A stretch of DNA of 49,792 nucleotides from Treponema sp. (GCA_009785215.1 WQWU01000013.1:1-49792), one strand, 5' to 3'; numbered from the stretch's first letter, positions 27,470 through 36,224 are shown. The notes: generated from the letters alone by a model not told the origin. Translations and numbers: made by a program.

Positions 27470-29265
27470 TCCCTTCTTACTGCTTTGTAAAGCGCTTCCC
27501 TGCCAATCTCTGTCCAGATTGGCCTGCCATGCGGGCAGTGCGGGTCGGGCAGATTAAGCGCTTCTTTTCCAAGCTCAAATGCAGTTTCGTCGTCAGGGTA
27601 GTCGCCGTCTTTTATCGCCGCATGGCAGCAGATGGCAGCCGCCCACCTTTCTATCATGTTCTCGCCTGCAGTGCGCAGTTCCAGTATTTCCTTAATTGTA
27701 GCAGAATCGCTCATTCGCCAGTCTGAGGGAAGCGCTTCTATGAGCCAATTTCCTTTTTGCAGGATACTTTCATCTCTTTTTATTTCTAAACCAAGGTGCT
27801 GCATTTCTTTATTTTTTAATTCTAAAAACTTATCATCGTCATCGCTTTCTGTGCAAAAAGGAATAGGGGAGAGCAGTTCCTGTTTAGGTATTCCTTCTTC
27901 CAAAAACTTGTTAAACAGAATACGCTCATGCGCTGCGTGCTGATCAATAATATAAAGTTTTTCTCCCCATTCGATTAAAATAAAAAGCCCAAACACCCTG
28001 CCCACATAGTGCGGAGAAGAATCATTTACAAAAGACTTCACGCAGGGACGCAGAGACGCAGGAAGCGCAGAGTTATTGTACGAAAAACTATCGTGCTCCT
28101 CTCTCTTTTCTTCCTTTGCGTTCTTGGTGAACTTGGCGTCTTGGTGTGAGGTTTCTTCAAATAATTCCCTTGTGTTCTCTTTGTTTCTGTGCCTTTGTGT
28201 GAGGTCTTCTCCTATTGCCGCCTCCGCGCCTCTGCGTGAGATCTTTTCTTCATTTCTATTCGACATTTCCGCGACTGTCTTTCTGTGAAAGAAGCTTTTA
28301 ACTGTTCCGGAAATTGCATGATGAATGGCAGCAGAATCTTTAAATCGTACCTCCCGTTTTGCAGGATGGATGTTAAAATCTGCAAGAGCCGGATTTATTT
28401 CTATATAGACAGCTCCCACAGGATGAGTGCCGTTTGGAAACCACCCTTGAGAACCGTATTCAATTGCCTGAACTAAAGAAAAATCCTGAATCCTTCTGCC
28501 ATTTGCAAAAATAAAAATTTGCCGCCTGTCGTTTCTGTATAAATCCGGCCCGCCTATTACAACAGCCGCAGAAAACCCATCGCCTATAACATTTATTTCA
28601 TGAAGAAAATCAGCTTCTATATTAAGGGCTGCGGCAAAGCGTTCTTTTTTAGACGATACAACCGGCAGAAAATCTTTTATTTTACCGTCCTGCATAAAAC
28701 GAAAATTAATTTTATTAAAAGGCAGCGCTTTATCCAAAAAAATCTGGCGGCATAATAAACCTTCGCTTCCTTCTCTTTTTAAAAATCGTTTTCGCGCAGG
28801 AATTGTTTCAAAAAGATTTATTGCTCTTACCGTTGTGCCTTTTGTACGCCGTGTTTGTTCTATAACAGGAGGATTACTTTCGCCTGGACCTGTATTTAAC
28901 TGCCATGCTTCTCTGCCGTTAGCGCTGGTAACAATTTCCAGCCTTGCGACGGCGGCTGCAGCCGATAAAGCTTCTCCCCTAAAACCAAGAGTTTTGGCAG
29001 TTTCTAAATCATTTAAGGAGCGGATCTTGCTGGTTGCGTGAGTCAGCCAGCAAATTTCCAAATCTTCAAGAGTCATTCCTGCGCCGTCATCGGATACTTC
29101 TGCTTTTTTGCAGCCGCCGTCCTCTATGGAAACCTCGATGTTTGCGGCGCCTGCATCAATTGCATTATCCAAAAATTCACGTAAAAGCGCAGCAGGACGA
29201 TCTACAACCTCGCCTGCGGCAATGCGCTTTGCTTCTTCCGGCGGCAGTACTTTTATCTGAGACAT
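27466..29265 (-). CDS. mutL: DNA mismatch repair protein MutL
   Basis: 599 aa. The GHKL ATPase N-terminus is intact: IAAGEVVDRPAALLREFLDNAIDAGA, DDGAGM, THATSKI and GFRGEAL. The C-terminal domain has the endonuclease-type motifs DQHAAHERI (from residue 441), CCHAAIKDGD and CPHGRPIW. The second Glu expected in DQHA-x2-E-x4-E is Asn452 here. The linker (about residues 334-410) is built from four copies of dispersed DNA repeats (28036-28250). The start is 2 bp after the xseB stop with GGGAGA upstream. Distal gene of mgtC-xseA-xseB-mutL. Confidence 0.95.
   Translation of the reverse strand: MSQIKVLPPEEAKRIAAGEVVDRPAALLREFLDNAIDAGAANIEVSIEDGGCKKAEVSDDGAGMTLEDLEICWLTHATSKIRSLNDLETAKTLGFRGEALSAAAAVARLEIVTSANGREAWQLNTGPGESNPPVIEQTRRTKGTTVRAINLFETIPARKRFLKREGSEGLLCRQIFLDKALPFNKINFRFMQDGKIKDFLPVVSSKKERFAAALNIEADFLHEINVIGDGFSAAVVIGGPDLYRNDRRQIFIFANGRRIQDFSLVQAIEYGSQGWFPNGTHPVGAVYIEINPALADFNIHPAKREVRFKDSAAIHHAISGTVKSFFHRKTVAEMSNRNEEKISRRGAEAAIGEDLTQRHRNKENTRELFEETSHQDAKFTKNAKEEKREEHDSFSYNNSALPASLRPCVKSFVNDSSPHYVGRVFGLFILIEWGEKLYIIDQHAAHERILFNKFLEEGIPKQELLSPIPFCTESDDDDKFLELKNKEMQHLGLEIKRDESILQKGNWLIEALPSDWRMSDSATIKEILELRTAGENMIERWAAAICCHAAIKDGDYPDDETAFELGKEALNLPDPHCPHGRPIWTEIGREALYKAVRRD
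28036..28072. repeat. Dispersed repeat copy in mutL, inverted copy
   Basis: Plus strand CTTCACGCAGGGACGCAGAG and onward, GACGCAGG/GCGCAG units. This is the reverse orientation relative to the other three mutL copies, and it is read as LPASLRPCVKSF in MutL. Confidence 0.6.
28115..28158. repeat. Dispersed repeat copy in mutL, AAG-ACC variant
   Basis: Plus strand TTTGCGTTCTTGGTGAACTT continuing to GGTGTGAGGTTTCTTC. Encodes SHQDAKFTKNAKE. It ends in the same GTGAGGT block as the neighbouring copies. Confidence 0.65.
28168..28212. repeat. Dispersed repeat copy in mutL, GTG-rich variant
   Basis: Plus strand TTGTGTTCTCTTTGTTTCTG continuing to TTTGTGTGAGGTCTTCTCC. Encodes EDLTQRHRNKENTRE, the same phase as the oppF copy. 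Confidence 0.6.
28217..28250. repeat. Dispersed repeat copy in mutL, CTCTGCG variant
   Basis: Plus strand GCCGCCTCCGCGCCTCTGCG then TGAGATCTTTTCTT. Nearly identical over about 20 bases to the oppF copy but read in a different phase (EKISRRGAEAA). Confidence 0.7.
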
Positions 29266-29267
29266 TT

Positions 29268-29537
29268 TTATTCTCCCGAATCAAAAAGTTCCAGTTCAGG
29301 AGATTCAGATGCAGGCGCCTGTGCAGAGTTCATCAGTATATCAATACGATTTTCTATTTTTTCCAGGTCTGTTTCCAGAGATCTTGCAAGCCGTATTCCT
29401 TCTTCAAAAGCAGATAATGCTTCTTCCAGCGGAATATCAGTTTTGCGGATCTGTTCGCCCAGCGTTTCCAGCCTTCCTAAGCGTTCTTCAAAACTCTTTA
29501 AATTGCCGCTTGCCGGTGCTGCTGCTTTTTTTGCCAT
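29268..29537 (-). CDS. xseB: Exodeoxyribonuclease VII small subunit
   Basis: 89 aa, typical for XseB. The conserved core SFEERLGRLETLGEQIR, then LEEALSAFEEGIRLARSLE, is intact and forms the helical pair that binds XseA. The start at 29537 is chosen because AAAGGAG precedes it at the usual distance. The longer frame to 29585 would overlap the xseA end. The acidic tail is short. With XseA it degrades single-stranded DNA from either end. Confidence 0.92.
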   Translation of the reverse strand: MAKKAAAPASGNLKSFEERLGRLETLGEQIRKTDIPLEEALSAFEEGIRLARSLETDLEKIENRIDILMNSAQAPASESPELELFDSGE

Positions 29538-29574
29538 ACGCTCTCCTTTATAAATTAACTTATTACACTCTCTG

Positions 29575-30810
29575 TTACTCTGCACTTATTTCTTTTATTT
29601 CAACGCCGATTTTTCCTTTTAGCGGCTTAATTAAAAGCCTATCGCCTGTTTTTACGCTTGATGCATTACGAACAACATTTCCGTTTGAATCAGTCACTAC
29701 AGAAAAACCCCTCTCCATGACAGCTAACGGGTTTCCCGCCTGGATAAAGGCAGATGTAAGCTGTATTTTATTGCGTAAAACCGCGCATTTATCGGATACT
29801 GATTTTAATAAAAACTCTTTTGCATCATCCAGGCGGACAAGGCGCGGCTGAAGAATAGTTCTAAAGCGGTACTCCATATCCTGTATATCGAATGGTTTTA
29901 AAAGAAGCCTTGCTTTTTCCAGCCGCGATTGCATAACATTGGATAAATCTGCCGCAGTTCTTTGAATAAAATCCGGAACCAGTATAAGGTTTTCGCTGAC
30001 AAGTTCGGCGGCGGCCGATGGAGTAGGCGCGCGCAGATCTGCTGCAAAATCGCAGAGAGCCCAGTCAATTTCATGACCCACAGCGCTTACTACCGGAATA
30101 CCGGATCCGGCAACTGCGCGGACTACTTCTTCTTCGGAGAAAGGCAAAAGGTCTTCCAGAGAGCCGCCGCCCCTTCCAACGATTAATACATCCGCCAGAT
30201 TCCATTGGTTAGCCTGTTTAATTCGTGCTGCAATTAATGGAGCGGCTTCATCTCCCTGCACAGGAGCAGGCAGAATTATTACCTTAATGCCGGACGCCCG
30301 TCTTTTTATTATATTTAAAATATCATGAACTGCCGCTCCTGTAGGAGAGCTTATAATTCCTAAAACTGCGGGGAAACGCGGCAGTTCTTTTTTCTTTTCA
30401 CTGTCAAAAAGCCCTTCTATTGCAAGTTTTTGTTTTCTCTTTTCTAACATGGCAAGGATTTCGCCTGCTCCTGCAATTTCCATTTCTTCGCAGACGATGG
30501 AATAAGTTCCGCGCGGAGCATAAACAGAAAGACTTCCGCGCACCCGTAAAAGCATTCCGTCTTTTGGTTCAAAATTTAAATACTTTAATTTATTTTTAAA
30601 CATTACAGCATCAATTTTTGCGCCGGAATCTTTTAAATTAAAATAAAGATGACCGGAACTTGCCGGCCTGCAGTTTGAAATTTCTCCTTCGACACAGACG
30701 AACGAGAATGTGTTTTCCAGATTTAAACGAATTTGTTCAGTAAGCTGGCTTACTGTAAGATGACTTACTGTAAGATGCTGATTATCAGAACAATATTGAT
30801 TTTCAATCAT
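29575..30810 (-). CDS. xseA: Exodeoxyribonuclease VII large subunit
   Basis: 411 aa. An N-terminal OB-fold (FSFVCVEGEISNCRPASSGHLYF) is followed by the catalytic domain with GIISSPTGAAVHDILNI and GRGGGSLEDLLPFSEEEVVRA, then VSAVGHEIDW and APTPSAAAEL. A long helical stretch and a C-terminal GFSVVTDSNG segment complete the family pattern. The start overlaps the mgtC stop as ATGA (30807-30810). The first codons contain a 15-bp tandem duplication (30749-30778) that doubles LTVS(H/Q). Confidence 0.94.
   Translation of the reverse strand: MIENQYCSDNQHLTVSHLTVSQLTEQIRLNLENTFSFVCVEGEISNCRPASSGHLYFNLKDSGAKIDAVMFKNKLKYLNFEPKDGMLLRVRGSLSVYAPRGTYSIVCEEMEIAGAGEILAMLEKRKQKLAIEGLFDSEKKKELPRFPAVLGIISSPTGAAVHDILNIIKRRASGIKVIILPAPVQGDEAAPLIAARIKQANQWNLADVLIVGRGGGSLEDLLPFSEEEVVRAVAGSGIPVVSAVGHEIDWALCDFAADLRAPTPSAAAELVSENLILVPDFIQRTAADLSNVMQSRLEKARLLLKPFDIQDMEYRFRTILQPRLVRLDDAKEFLLKSVSDKCAVLRNKIQLTSAFIQAGNPLAVMERGFSVVTDSNGNVVRNASSVKTGDRLLIKPLKGKIGVEIKEISAE
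30749..30778. repeat. 15-bp tandem duplication at xseA start
   Basis: CTTACTGTAAGATGA and CTTACTGTAAGATGC in tandem (30749-30763, 30764-30778), 14 of 15 identical. Three bases are a codon multiple, so XseA just gains five residues. Confidence 0.7.
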
Positions 30811-31253
30811 TGTTTCCAGTTATCTTCGGGAAATAGTTTTCTTTCGACTGCATGAAGAGCTATTAAGGTTACAAGAGCAAGTATTACAACCGTTAACGCG
30901 GCAATATACATTCCGGCGCCGATAGTAAGCCCTACAGCCGCAGTAAGCCAGAGTGATGCTGCAGTGGTAAGCCCCCTGATATTATTGCCAAGTTTAATAA
31001 TTGCTCCGGCACCAAGGAAACCCATGCCTGCGACGACCTGCGCCGCAATTCTTCCCGGATCGCCTTCGCCCAGTTTCTGAGGCAGCCAAACCGACAATAA
31101 CATAAGGCAGGAAGCTCCCAAAGATATTAATATATGAGTGCGAAGCCCGGCTACCTGACGGCGGCTGGATCTTTCAAAGCCGATAATTCCCCCTGCGGCA
31201 AAAGCAAGGCAGAGGCGGATAACAATATCAATTTCTGTAAGTGTCTCAACCAT
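30807..31253 (-). CDS. MgtC/SapB family membrane protein
   Basis: 148 aa with about four transmembrane helices. Family marks: GGIIGFERSSRRQVAGLRTH, GMGFLGAGAIIK and GLTTAASLWLTAAVG. MgtC proteins affect survival at low Mg2+ and inside hosts and modulate other membrane proteins. They are not Mg2+ pumps. The soluble C-terminal domain of full MgtC is absent. First gene of an operon with ExoVII and MutL, a curious partnership. Leaderless start: TACAAT lies 6 nt upstream. Confidence 0.88.
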   Translation of the reverse strand: MVETLTEIDIVIRLCLAFAAGGIIGFERSSRRQVAGLRTHILISLGASCLMLLSVWLPQKLGEGDPGRIAAQVVAGMGFLGAGAIIKLGNNIRGLTTAASLWLTAAVGLTIGAGMYIAALTVVILALVTLIALHAVERKLFPEDNWKQ

Positions 31254-31259
31254 CGGTTT

Positions 31260-31265
31260 ATTGTA
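31260..31265 (-). promoter_or_regulatory. -10 element of mgtC operon, leaderless
   Basis: Minus-strand TACAAT (31265-31260), 6 nt before the ATG at 31253. Weak -35, no Shine-Dalgarno. Confidence 0.5.
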
Positions 31266-31283
31266 ATGTATTTTTTAAATTCA

Positions 31284-31292
31284 TGCTATAAT
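31284..31292 (+). promoter_or_regulatory. Extended -10 promoter of alpha-galactosidase, leaderless
   Basis: TGC TATAAT (31284-31292), a perfect extended -10, 6 nt before ATG 31299. No Shine-Dalgarno. It sits in the 45-bp gap shared with mgtC. Confidence 0.65.
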
Positions 31293-31298
31293 AAAAAG

Positions 31299-33677
31299 AT
31301 GATAACCATAAACGGCAATATTTTTTGTTTAAAAACTGATAATACCGAATATATATTTCGGAACACAAAACATGGCCACCTTGAGCATGTTTACTACGGC
31401 AGCAAACTGACTTCGCAGGTTACTTCGGCTCAGGATGCCGAAGCGCTTTCGCACAAACGCACAACTCAGGCAGGTTCTACAGTTGTTTCTTATGACAAGG
31501 ACGACCCAACATACTGTCTGGATGTAATGTGTCTGGAATGGTCAGGAATAGGCAAAGGCGATTACCGCTATTCTCCCGCAGAAATAAAAATGCCGGCAGG
31601 AGCCAACGGGCTCGATTCCGGATATGTCTGCGATTTTGTTTTTGACAGTTATACTGTTAAAGACGGAACAATTCCAATGAAAGAGCTGCCCGGCGCAAAT
31701 GGAAAAGAAAATGAATGTTCTTCCATTGCAATTAAACTAAAAGATAAATCTTTTGATGTTTTTATTACATTGATTTATACAGTTTACGAAAAATCAAATG
31801 TAATTACCCGCCGTATTATACTGGAAAATAATGACAATCCCCTGGTTATCCGCCGTCTTCTAAGCATGTCTCTGGATATGCCCAATATGAACTTTAACCT
31901 GATTACTTTTAACGGTGACTGGGCCAGGGAAGCGCACAGACATGATCGTCTTTTGCAGCCTGGAGTTTTTGTTAATGAAAGCCGCACAGGTTCAAGCGGA
32001 AATAAAGAAAACCCCGGTTTTTTACTGTGCGAAAACGGCACATCGGAAAGCCATGGAAGAGTATACGGCTTTAACCTTATTTATTCCGGCAATCATTTTG
32101 GTTTTGCAGAGTTAAACAGCCATGAACTTGTACGTGTTGGGATAGGTATAAGCCCGCATTGTTTTGAATGGCTGTTAAATAAAGGAGAATCTTTTGAAAC
32201 ACCGGAAGCCGTAATGACATTCAGCGGCGATGGCTTTAATGGTTTAAGCCGCAATTTTCATTCTTTTGTAAATACCAATATTGTAAGCGGACAATGGCAG
32301 GAAAAGGATCGTCCGGTTTTATATAATTCATGGGAACCGTGTTTTTTTAACTTTAATCAGGGTAAACTGCTTTCTCTTGCGCGAAAGGCGCGCAAGCTCG
32401 GCATGGAACTTTTTGTTTTGGACGATGGCTGGTTTAAAGGAAGAGACAATGATGATGCCGGGCTTGGCGATTATGCAGTAAACAGAAAAAAGTTTCCATT
32501 CGGGCTTGGCAATTTTGCAAAAAAAATCCGGCGTTTGGGAATGGAGTTCGGCATCTGGTTTGAGCCGGAAATGATAAACGAAAATTCTGATCTTTTCCGC
32601 TTGCATCCTGAATATGCATTGTCTCATCCCAAAAGCGAATCAACATTGGGAAGAAACCAATTGGTATTGGATTTATGCAATCCGGCTGTGCGCGATTATA
32701 TTGTAGAATCTGTCGGCAGAGTGTTAGACGAAACAAAAGCAAGTTATGTGAAATGGGATATGAACAGGCATATCAGCGAATTTTGGTCAGAACATATAAA
32801 TTTTCAGGGAGAATTTTTTCACCGGTATATACTTGGGCTTTATGATATCTTTAACCGTATTTTCAAACCAAGGCCTCATATATTGCTTGAATCATGTTCT
32901 TCTGGCGGCAATCGTTTTGATCTTGGAATGCTCTGTTTTTCTCCGCAGATTTGGACATCGGACTGTACTGATCCTGCAGTACGCCTGAAGATACAAGGCG
33001 GCCTTTTACATTTGTATCCGCAGTCAACTATGGGAGCTCATGTATCGGATTCTCCGCATCAGCAGACATTACGTGATACGCCTTTGTCTACACGTTATAA
33101 TGTTGCCTGCTTTGGAAGCCTGGGATACGAACTGGATCTGCGTTTTCTTACACCTGCAGAAAAGCGCGAAATTAAAGATCAAATTATTTTTTATAAAAAA
33201 CACCGTAAGACGCTGCAGTACGGAATATTTGAGCGCCTGCCTGCCGCTAAAGGCGAGGCGGAAAAAATAACCTGGCTCAGCCGCGGCAAAGATGAAGCAG
33301 TTGCCGGCTTTTTCCAGTTTAAATCCGGAATCGGCGAACAAGCCGATGTTTTGCGGGTTTCGGGTCTTAATAACGAAACCGCTTACAGTATTAAAACCCG
33401 TCCGCAGAGATTATATATAAGGCGTTTCGGCGGTCTTGTAAAACACCTTATGCCAATAACCCTTGATCCTAACGGTTTTATACTGCGAACGGTAAACCGT
33501 CATTATACATTAACCGATTGTGTCGAAACATATGAATGCCGCGGAAGTGTCCTTAATGCAGGCATTCTTCTAAACAATCAATTTACCGGAAGACCGTATA
33601 ACAACAAAACAAGGCTGCTTGGTGATTACGGCTCCAGTTTATACACCATTTCGCCCGTTTTATCCGCTGTAAAATAG
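31299..33677 (+). CDS. Alpha-galactosidase, glycoside hydrolase family 36
   Basis: 792 aa, full length for GH36. Releases terminal alpha-galactose from raffinose-type sugars and galactomannan side chains. The active-site barrel shows FVLDDGWFKGR, GIWFEPEMI, KWDMNRH (nucleophile Asp487) and WTSDCTDP (acid/base Asp555). The conserved CXXG-like SCSSGGNRFD is also present. There is no signal peptide, so it acts in the cytoplasm on imported oligosaccharides. The start at ATG 31299 follows the extended -10. No sugar transporter is adjacent. Confidence 0.94.
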   Translation: MITINGNIFCLKTDNTEYIFRNTKHGHLEHVYYGSKLTSQVTSAQDAEALSHKRTTQAGSTVVSYDKDDPTYCLDVMCLEWSGIGKGDYRYSPAEIKMPAGANGLDSGYVCDFVFDSYTVKDGTIPMKELPGANGKENECSSIAIKLKDKSFDVFITLIYTVYEKSNVITRRIILENNDNPLVIRRLLSMSLDMPNMNFNLITFNGDWAREAHRHDRLLQPGVFVNESRTGSSGNKENPGFLLCENGTSESHGRVYGFNLIYSGNHFGFAELNSHELVRVGIGISPHCFEWLLNKGESFETPEAVMTFSGDGFNGLSRNFHSFVNTNIVSGQWQEKDRPVLYNSWEPCFFNFNQGKLLSLARKARKLGMELFVLDDGWFKGRDNDDAGLGDYAVNRKKFPFGLGNFAKKIRRLGMEFGIWFEPEMINENSDLFRLHPEYALSHPKSESTLGRNQLVLDLCNPAVRDYIVESVGRVLDETKASYVKWDMNRHISEFWSEHINFQGEFFHRYILGLYDIFNRIFKPRPHILLESCSSGGNRFDLGMLCFSPQIWTSDCTDPAVRLKIQGGLLHLYPQSTMGAHVSDSPHQQTLRDTPLSTRYNVACFGSLGYELDLRFLTPAEKREIKDQIIFYKKHRKTLQYGIFERLPAAKGEAEKITWLSRGKDEAVAGFFQFKSGIGEQADVLRVSGLNNETAYSIKTRPQRLYIRRFGGLVKHLMPITLDPNGFILRTVNRHYTLTDCVETYECRGSVLNAGILLNNQFTGRPYNNKTRLLGDYGSSLYTISPVLSAVK

Positions 33678-33705
33678 GGCTTTTAACGTGAAATAGTCCG
33701 TTTTT

Positions 33706-33728
33706 CCATCCCTGGTGGCTTTTCTTTC
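33706..33728 (+). terminator. Putative terminator after alpha-galactosidase
   Basis: CCATC (33706-33710), loop CCT, GGTGG (33714-33718), one G-T pair, followed by CTTTTCTTTC. Short stem and interrupted T-tract make it a modest candidate. Confidence 0.4.
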
Positions 33729-33770
33729 AATATATTGAGTAAAAACTTCTAATTTTCTCGAATCTCTATC

Positions 33771-33799
33771 TTGACTTTATCAGTTTTTTATCAGATATT
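33771..33799 (+). promoter_or_regulatory. cheA promoter, leaderless
   Basis: -35 TTGACT (33771-33776), 17-nt spacer, -10 GATATT (33794-33799), 7 nt to ATG 33807. No Shine-Dalgarno. Confidence 0.65.
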
Positions 33800-33806
33800 T
33801 ATATAC

Positions 33807-36221
33807 ATGAGTGATTATCTTGATCCCAACAATGAAGAACTTCTCAAGGACTTTTTCAGCGAGGCCCAAATGCAAGTAGATACATTGGAACAAAACGTAT
33901 TGGTTCTTGAAAAAGAAGGCGCCAATAAAGACGCAGTGGACGAGATTTTTCGCGCGGCTCATACCCTAAAGGGCGGGTCGGCGACTGTCGAAATGATGGA
34001 ATTATCAAAATTTACCCATCTTGTAGAAGATGTTTTTGATGCAATCCGCTCAGATCTAATCTCTGTAAATGAAGATGTAGTTGATACCCTTCTTAGAGCT
34101 ATCGATGTTATTAAAGCGATGCTTGATGAAAGAATGGAAGGATCAGTCTATAAGGATGATACTTCAGAGATAGAAGGTAAACTTCGTGCATTGCTGGCTT
34201 CTCAAAAAGGAGCAAAAGCCTCTGCCCCTCCTCCTTCTGCTCCAGTTGCAGCTGCAGCTCCTGCGCCAAAACCTGCAGCTCCTGCACCAGCTGTTTCATC
34301 ATCACCTGGTCATGGATTATCAGAATATGAACTGGCAGAATTAAATGATGCAGTAGAAGGTTTAATGCCCATATACAGAGTATCAGTTAAGTTCGATGAA
34401 ACCAGCTTAATGAAGACCGTCAGCGGTATTCAGGTATATGCAGTTCTTAAAAGCAAAGGAACAGTTCTTAAAACAGTTCCGGATTTTGAACAGCTTTATG
34501 CTGATAATTTTTTCCCTGTTGTAGATTTTTATATTGCTTCTCAGGAAGATCCGCAGAGAATACAGACTTCTGTAATTTTGCCGGATGTCAGCGTGGGAGC
34601 AGATGTAACAGATATATCAAAACTTGCTGCAGCGACTGCAGAGCCCGTTCAGGCAGCTCCGGCTCCTGCTGCAAAACCAGTTTCCGCACCAGCGCAATCT
34701 GCCGCACCGGCACAAGCTGCAGCACCAGCGCAAACTGCCGCACCGGCTTCAGCTCCGGCAGCTGCAGGACAACAAAGTGCAGCTTCGGATCGCAATTCTG
34801 AAGATGCAAAAAAAGCTGGCAAAGAAGCCGGTTCTATTTTACGCGTAGACTCCAAAAGGATAGACGACCTTCTTAACCTTGTTTCTGAAACAGTTATTAC
34901 AAAGGCGACTTTTAATCAGATTAATATGCAGTTTGGCGTTCTTACAACTCAGTTAAGGGATATTGAAACCCAATACCGCGAAAAAATTAAGAGTCTTTTT
35001 GACAGCCTGCCAGGTTACCTTGACAGTATTCAAAACGGAAAGTCTATCAAGGATATACGCAAAGAAATTAATGATTCTTACGGCGATGTTTTTACAATGT
35101 TCGACGGCTTTGAAACTTCATTTAAGAGCAGTATAGCCAAGTTCCGTTCTACAGCGCAAAACCTTGGGCGCATTACAGGCGAACTTCAGGAAGGTGTTAT
35201 GCGTATCCGCATGGTGCCGATCAGCCAGATATTCAGCCGCTTCCCGCGTCTTGTGCGCGATCTTTCAAAATCGCTCAATAAAAAAATTAACCTTGTCATA
35301 GAAGGTGAAGAAACAGAACTTGATAAATCGGTTATTGAAGATCTGCTTGATCCAATCATGCACTCGGTGCGCAACTCTATAGATCACGGAATTGAATCTT
35401 CAGAAGACAGACGCGCTGCAGGCAAACCGGAAGAAGGAACAGTTCTCCTTAAAGCTGCAAACGAAGGCAACATGATTGTTATTGAAATTGCAGACGACGG
35501 CAAAGGTATCGATGTTGAATCTGTAAAAGCAAAAGCTGTAGAACGCGGCATAATTAGTCCGAATAAGGTCCTTACCGATGTCGAAGCATTTAATCTTATT
35601 TTTGAACCTGGTTTTTCCACTGCAAAAGAAATTACAAGCATTTCCGGCCGCGGTGTAGGTCTTGATGTTGTACGCCGCCAGATTGATGATCTTAACGGAA
35701 CCGTTACAGTTAATTCAGAACGCGGCAGAGGAACCAAGTTTATTATTAAACTGCCTCTTACATTGGCGATTATTCAGGGATTACTTGTCCGCGTTGGTCC
35801 GGAAATTTATTCCATACCAATTACATCTGTTATTGAAAGTTTACGTATCAAACCGGATGAAATTAAAAGGATAGATAACTACGAAGTATTTAATATCCGT
35901 AACGATGTTATTTCTCTTTTACGGCTTAATCGTCTGTTTGGAATTAAAACCGAAGAAGAACAGGATTATCACTTTATAGTAATTGTCGGAACAGCGGAAA
36001 AGAAGATGGGCTTTATGGTAGACAGCCTTATCGGTGAAGAAGATGTTGTTATCAAACCGCTTCGCGATCAATTTACCAATTCACCGGGAATTGCCGGTGC
36101 TTCAATATTGGGAGACGGATCAGTATCTCTCATTATCGATGTAAGCCAGCTTCTGGAGCTGGGGCTTAAAAAAGAAATGGAGCAGCGCAGGATCCGCGAA
36201 GCTTCTACAACTGGCAGGTAA
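33807..36221 (+). CDS. cheA: Chemotaxis histidine kinase CheA
   Basis: 804 aa. The P1 phosphotransfer domain has His52 in RAAHTLKGGSAT. An Ala/Pro linker (about residues 132-168) is followed by a P2-like domain (about 170-268) and a second, hexapeptide-repeat Ala/Pro/Gln linker (270-331). An enlarged P3 dimerisation domain (about 349-461) follows, then P4 with HSVRNSIDHGIES and SGRGVGLDVV, and P5 with SIPITSVIES. The insert in P3 resembles the atypical dimerisation domain described for Treponema denticola CheA. Start at ATG 33807 gives the family N-terminus (SDYLDPNNEELLKDFF). First gene of cheA-cheWR-cheX. Confidence 0.95.
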   Translation: MSDYLDPNNEELLKDFFSEAQMQVDTLEQNVLVLEKEGANKDAVDEIFRAAHTLKGGSATVEMMELSKFTHLVEDVFDAIRSDLISVNEDVVDTLLRAIDVIKAMLDERMEGSVYKDDTSEIEGKLRALLASQKGAKASAPPPSAPVAAAAPAPKPAAPAPAVSSSPGHGLSEYELAELNDAVEGLMPIYRVSVKFDETSLMKTVSGIQVYAVLKSKGTVLKTVPDFEQLYADNFFPVVDFYIASQEDPQRIQTSVILPDVSVGADVTDISKLAAATAEPVQAAPAPAAKPVSAPAQSAAPAQAAAPAQTAAPASAPAAAGQQSAASDRNSEDAKKAGKEAGSILRVDSKRIDDLLNLVSETVITKATFNQINMQFGVLTTQLRDIETQYREKIKSLFDSLPGYLDSIQNGKSIKDIRKEINDSYGDVFTMFDGFETSFKSSIAKFRSTAQNLGRITGELQEGVMRIRMVPISQIFSRFPRLVRDLSKSLNKKINLVIEGEETELDKSVIEDLLDPIMHSVRNSIDHGIESSEDRRAAGKPEEGTVLLKAANEGNMIVIEIADDGKGIDVESVKAKAVERGIISPNKVLTDVEAFNLIFEPGFSTAKEITSISGRGVGLDVVRRQIDDLNGTVTVNSERGRGTKFIIKLPLTLAIIQGLLVRVGPEIYSIPITSVIESLRIKPDEIKRIDNYEVFNIRNDVISLLRLNRLFGIKTEEEQDYHFIVIVGTAEKKMGFMVDSLIGEEDVVIKPLRDQFTNSPGIAGASILGDGSVSLIIDVSQLLELGLKKEMEQRRIREASTTGR
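34618..34800. repeat. Low-complexity Ala/Pro/Gln linker repeat in cheA
   Basis: Roughly 18-bp units encode AAPAQx-type hexapeptides (APAQSAAPAQAAAPAQTAAP). A similar shorter Ala/Pro tract lies at 34204-34310. These are flexible domain linkers. Confidence 0.7.
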
Positions 36222-36224
36222 AAT

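Noticed and set aside
31134-31298. Longer N-terminus for the galactosidase
   Set aside because: The extension covers mgtC and the promoter. The ATG at 31299 directly follows TATAAT and matches the family N-terminus.
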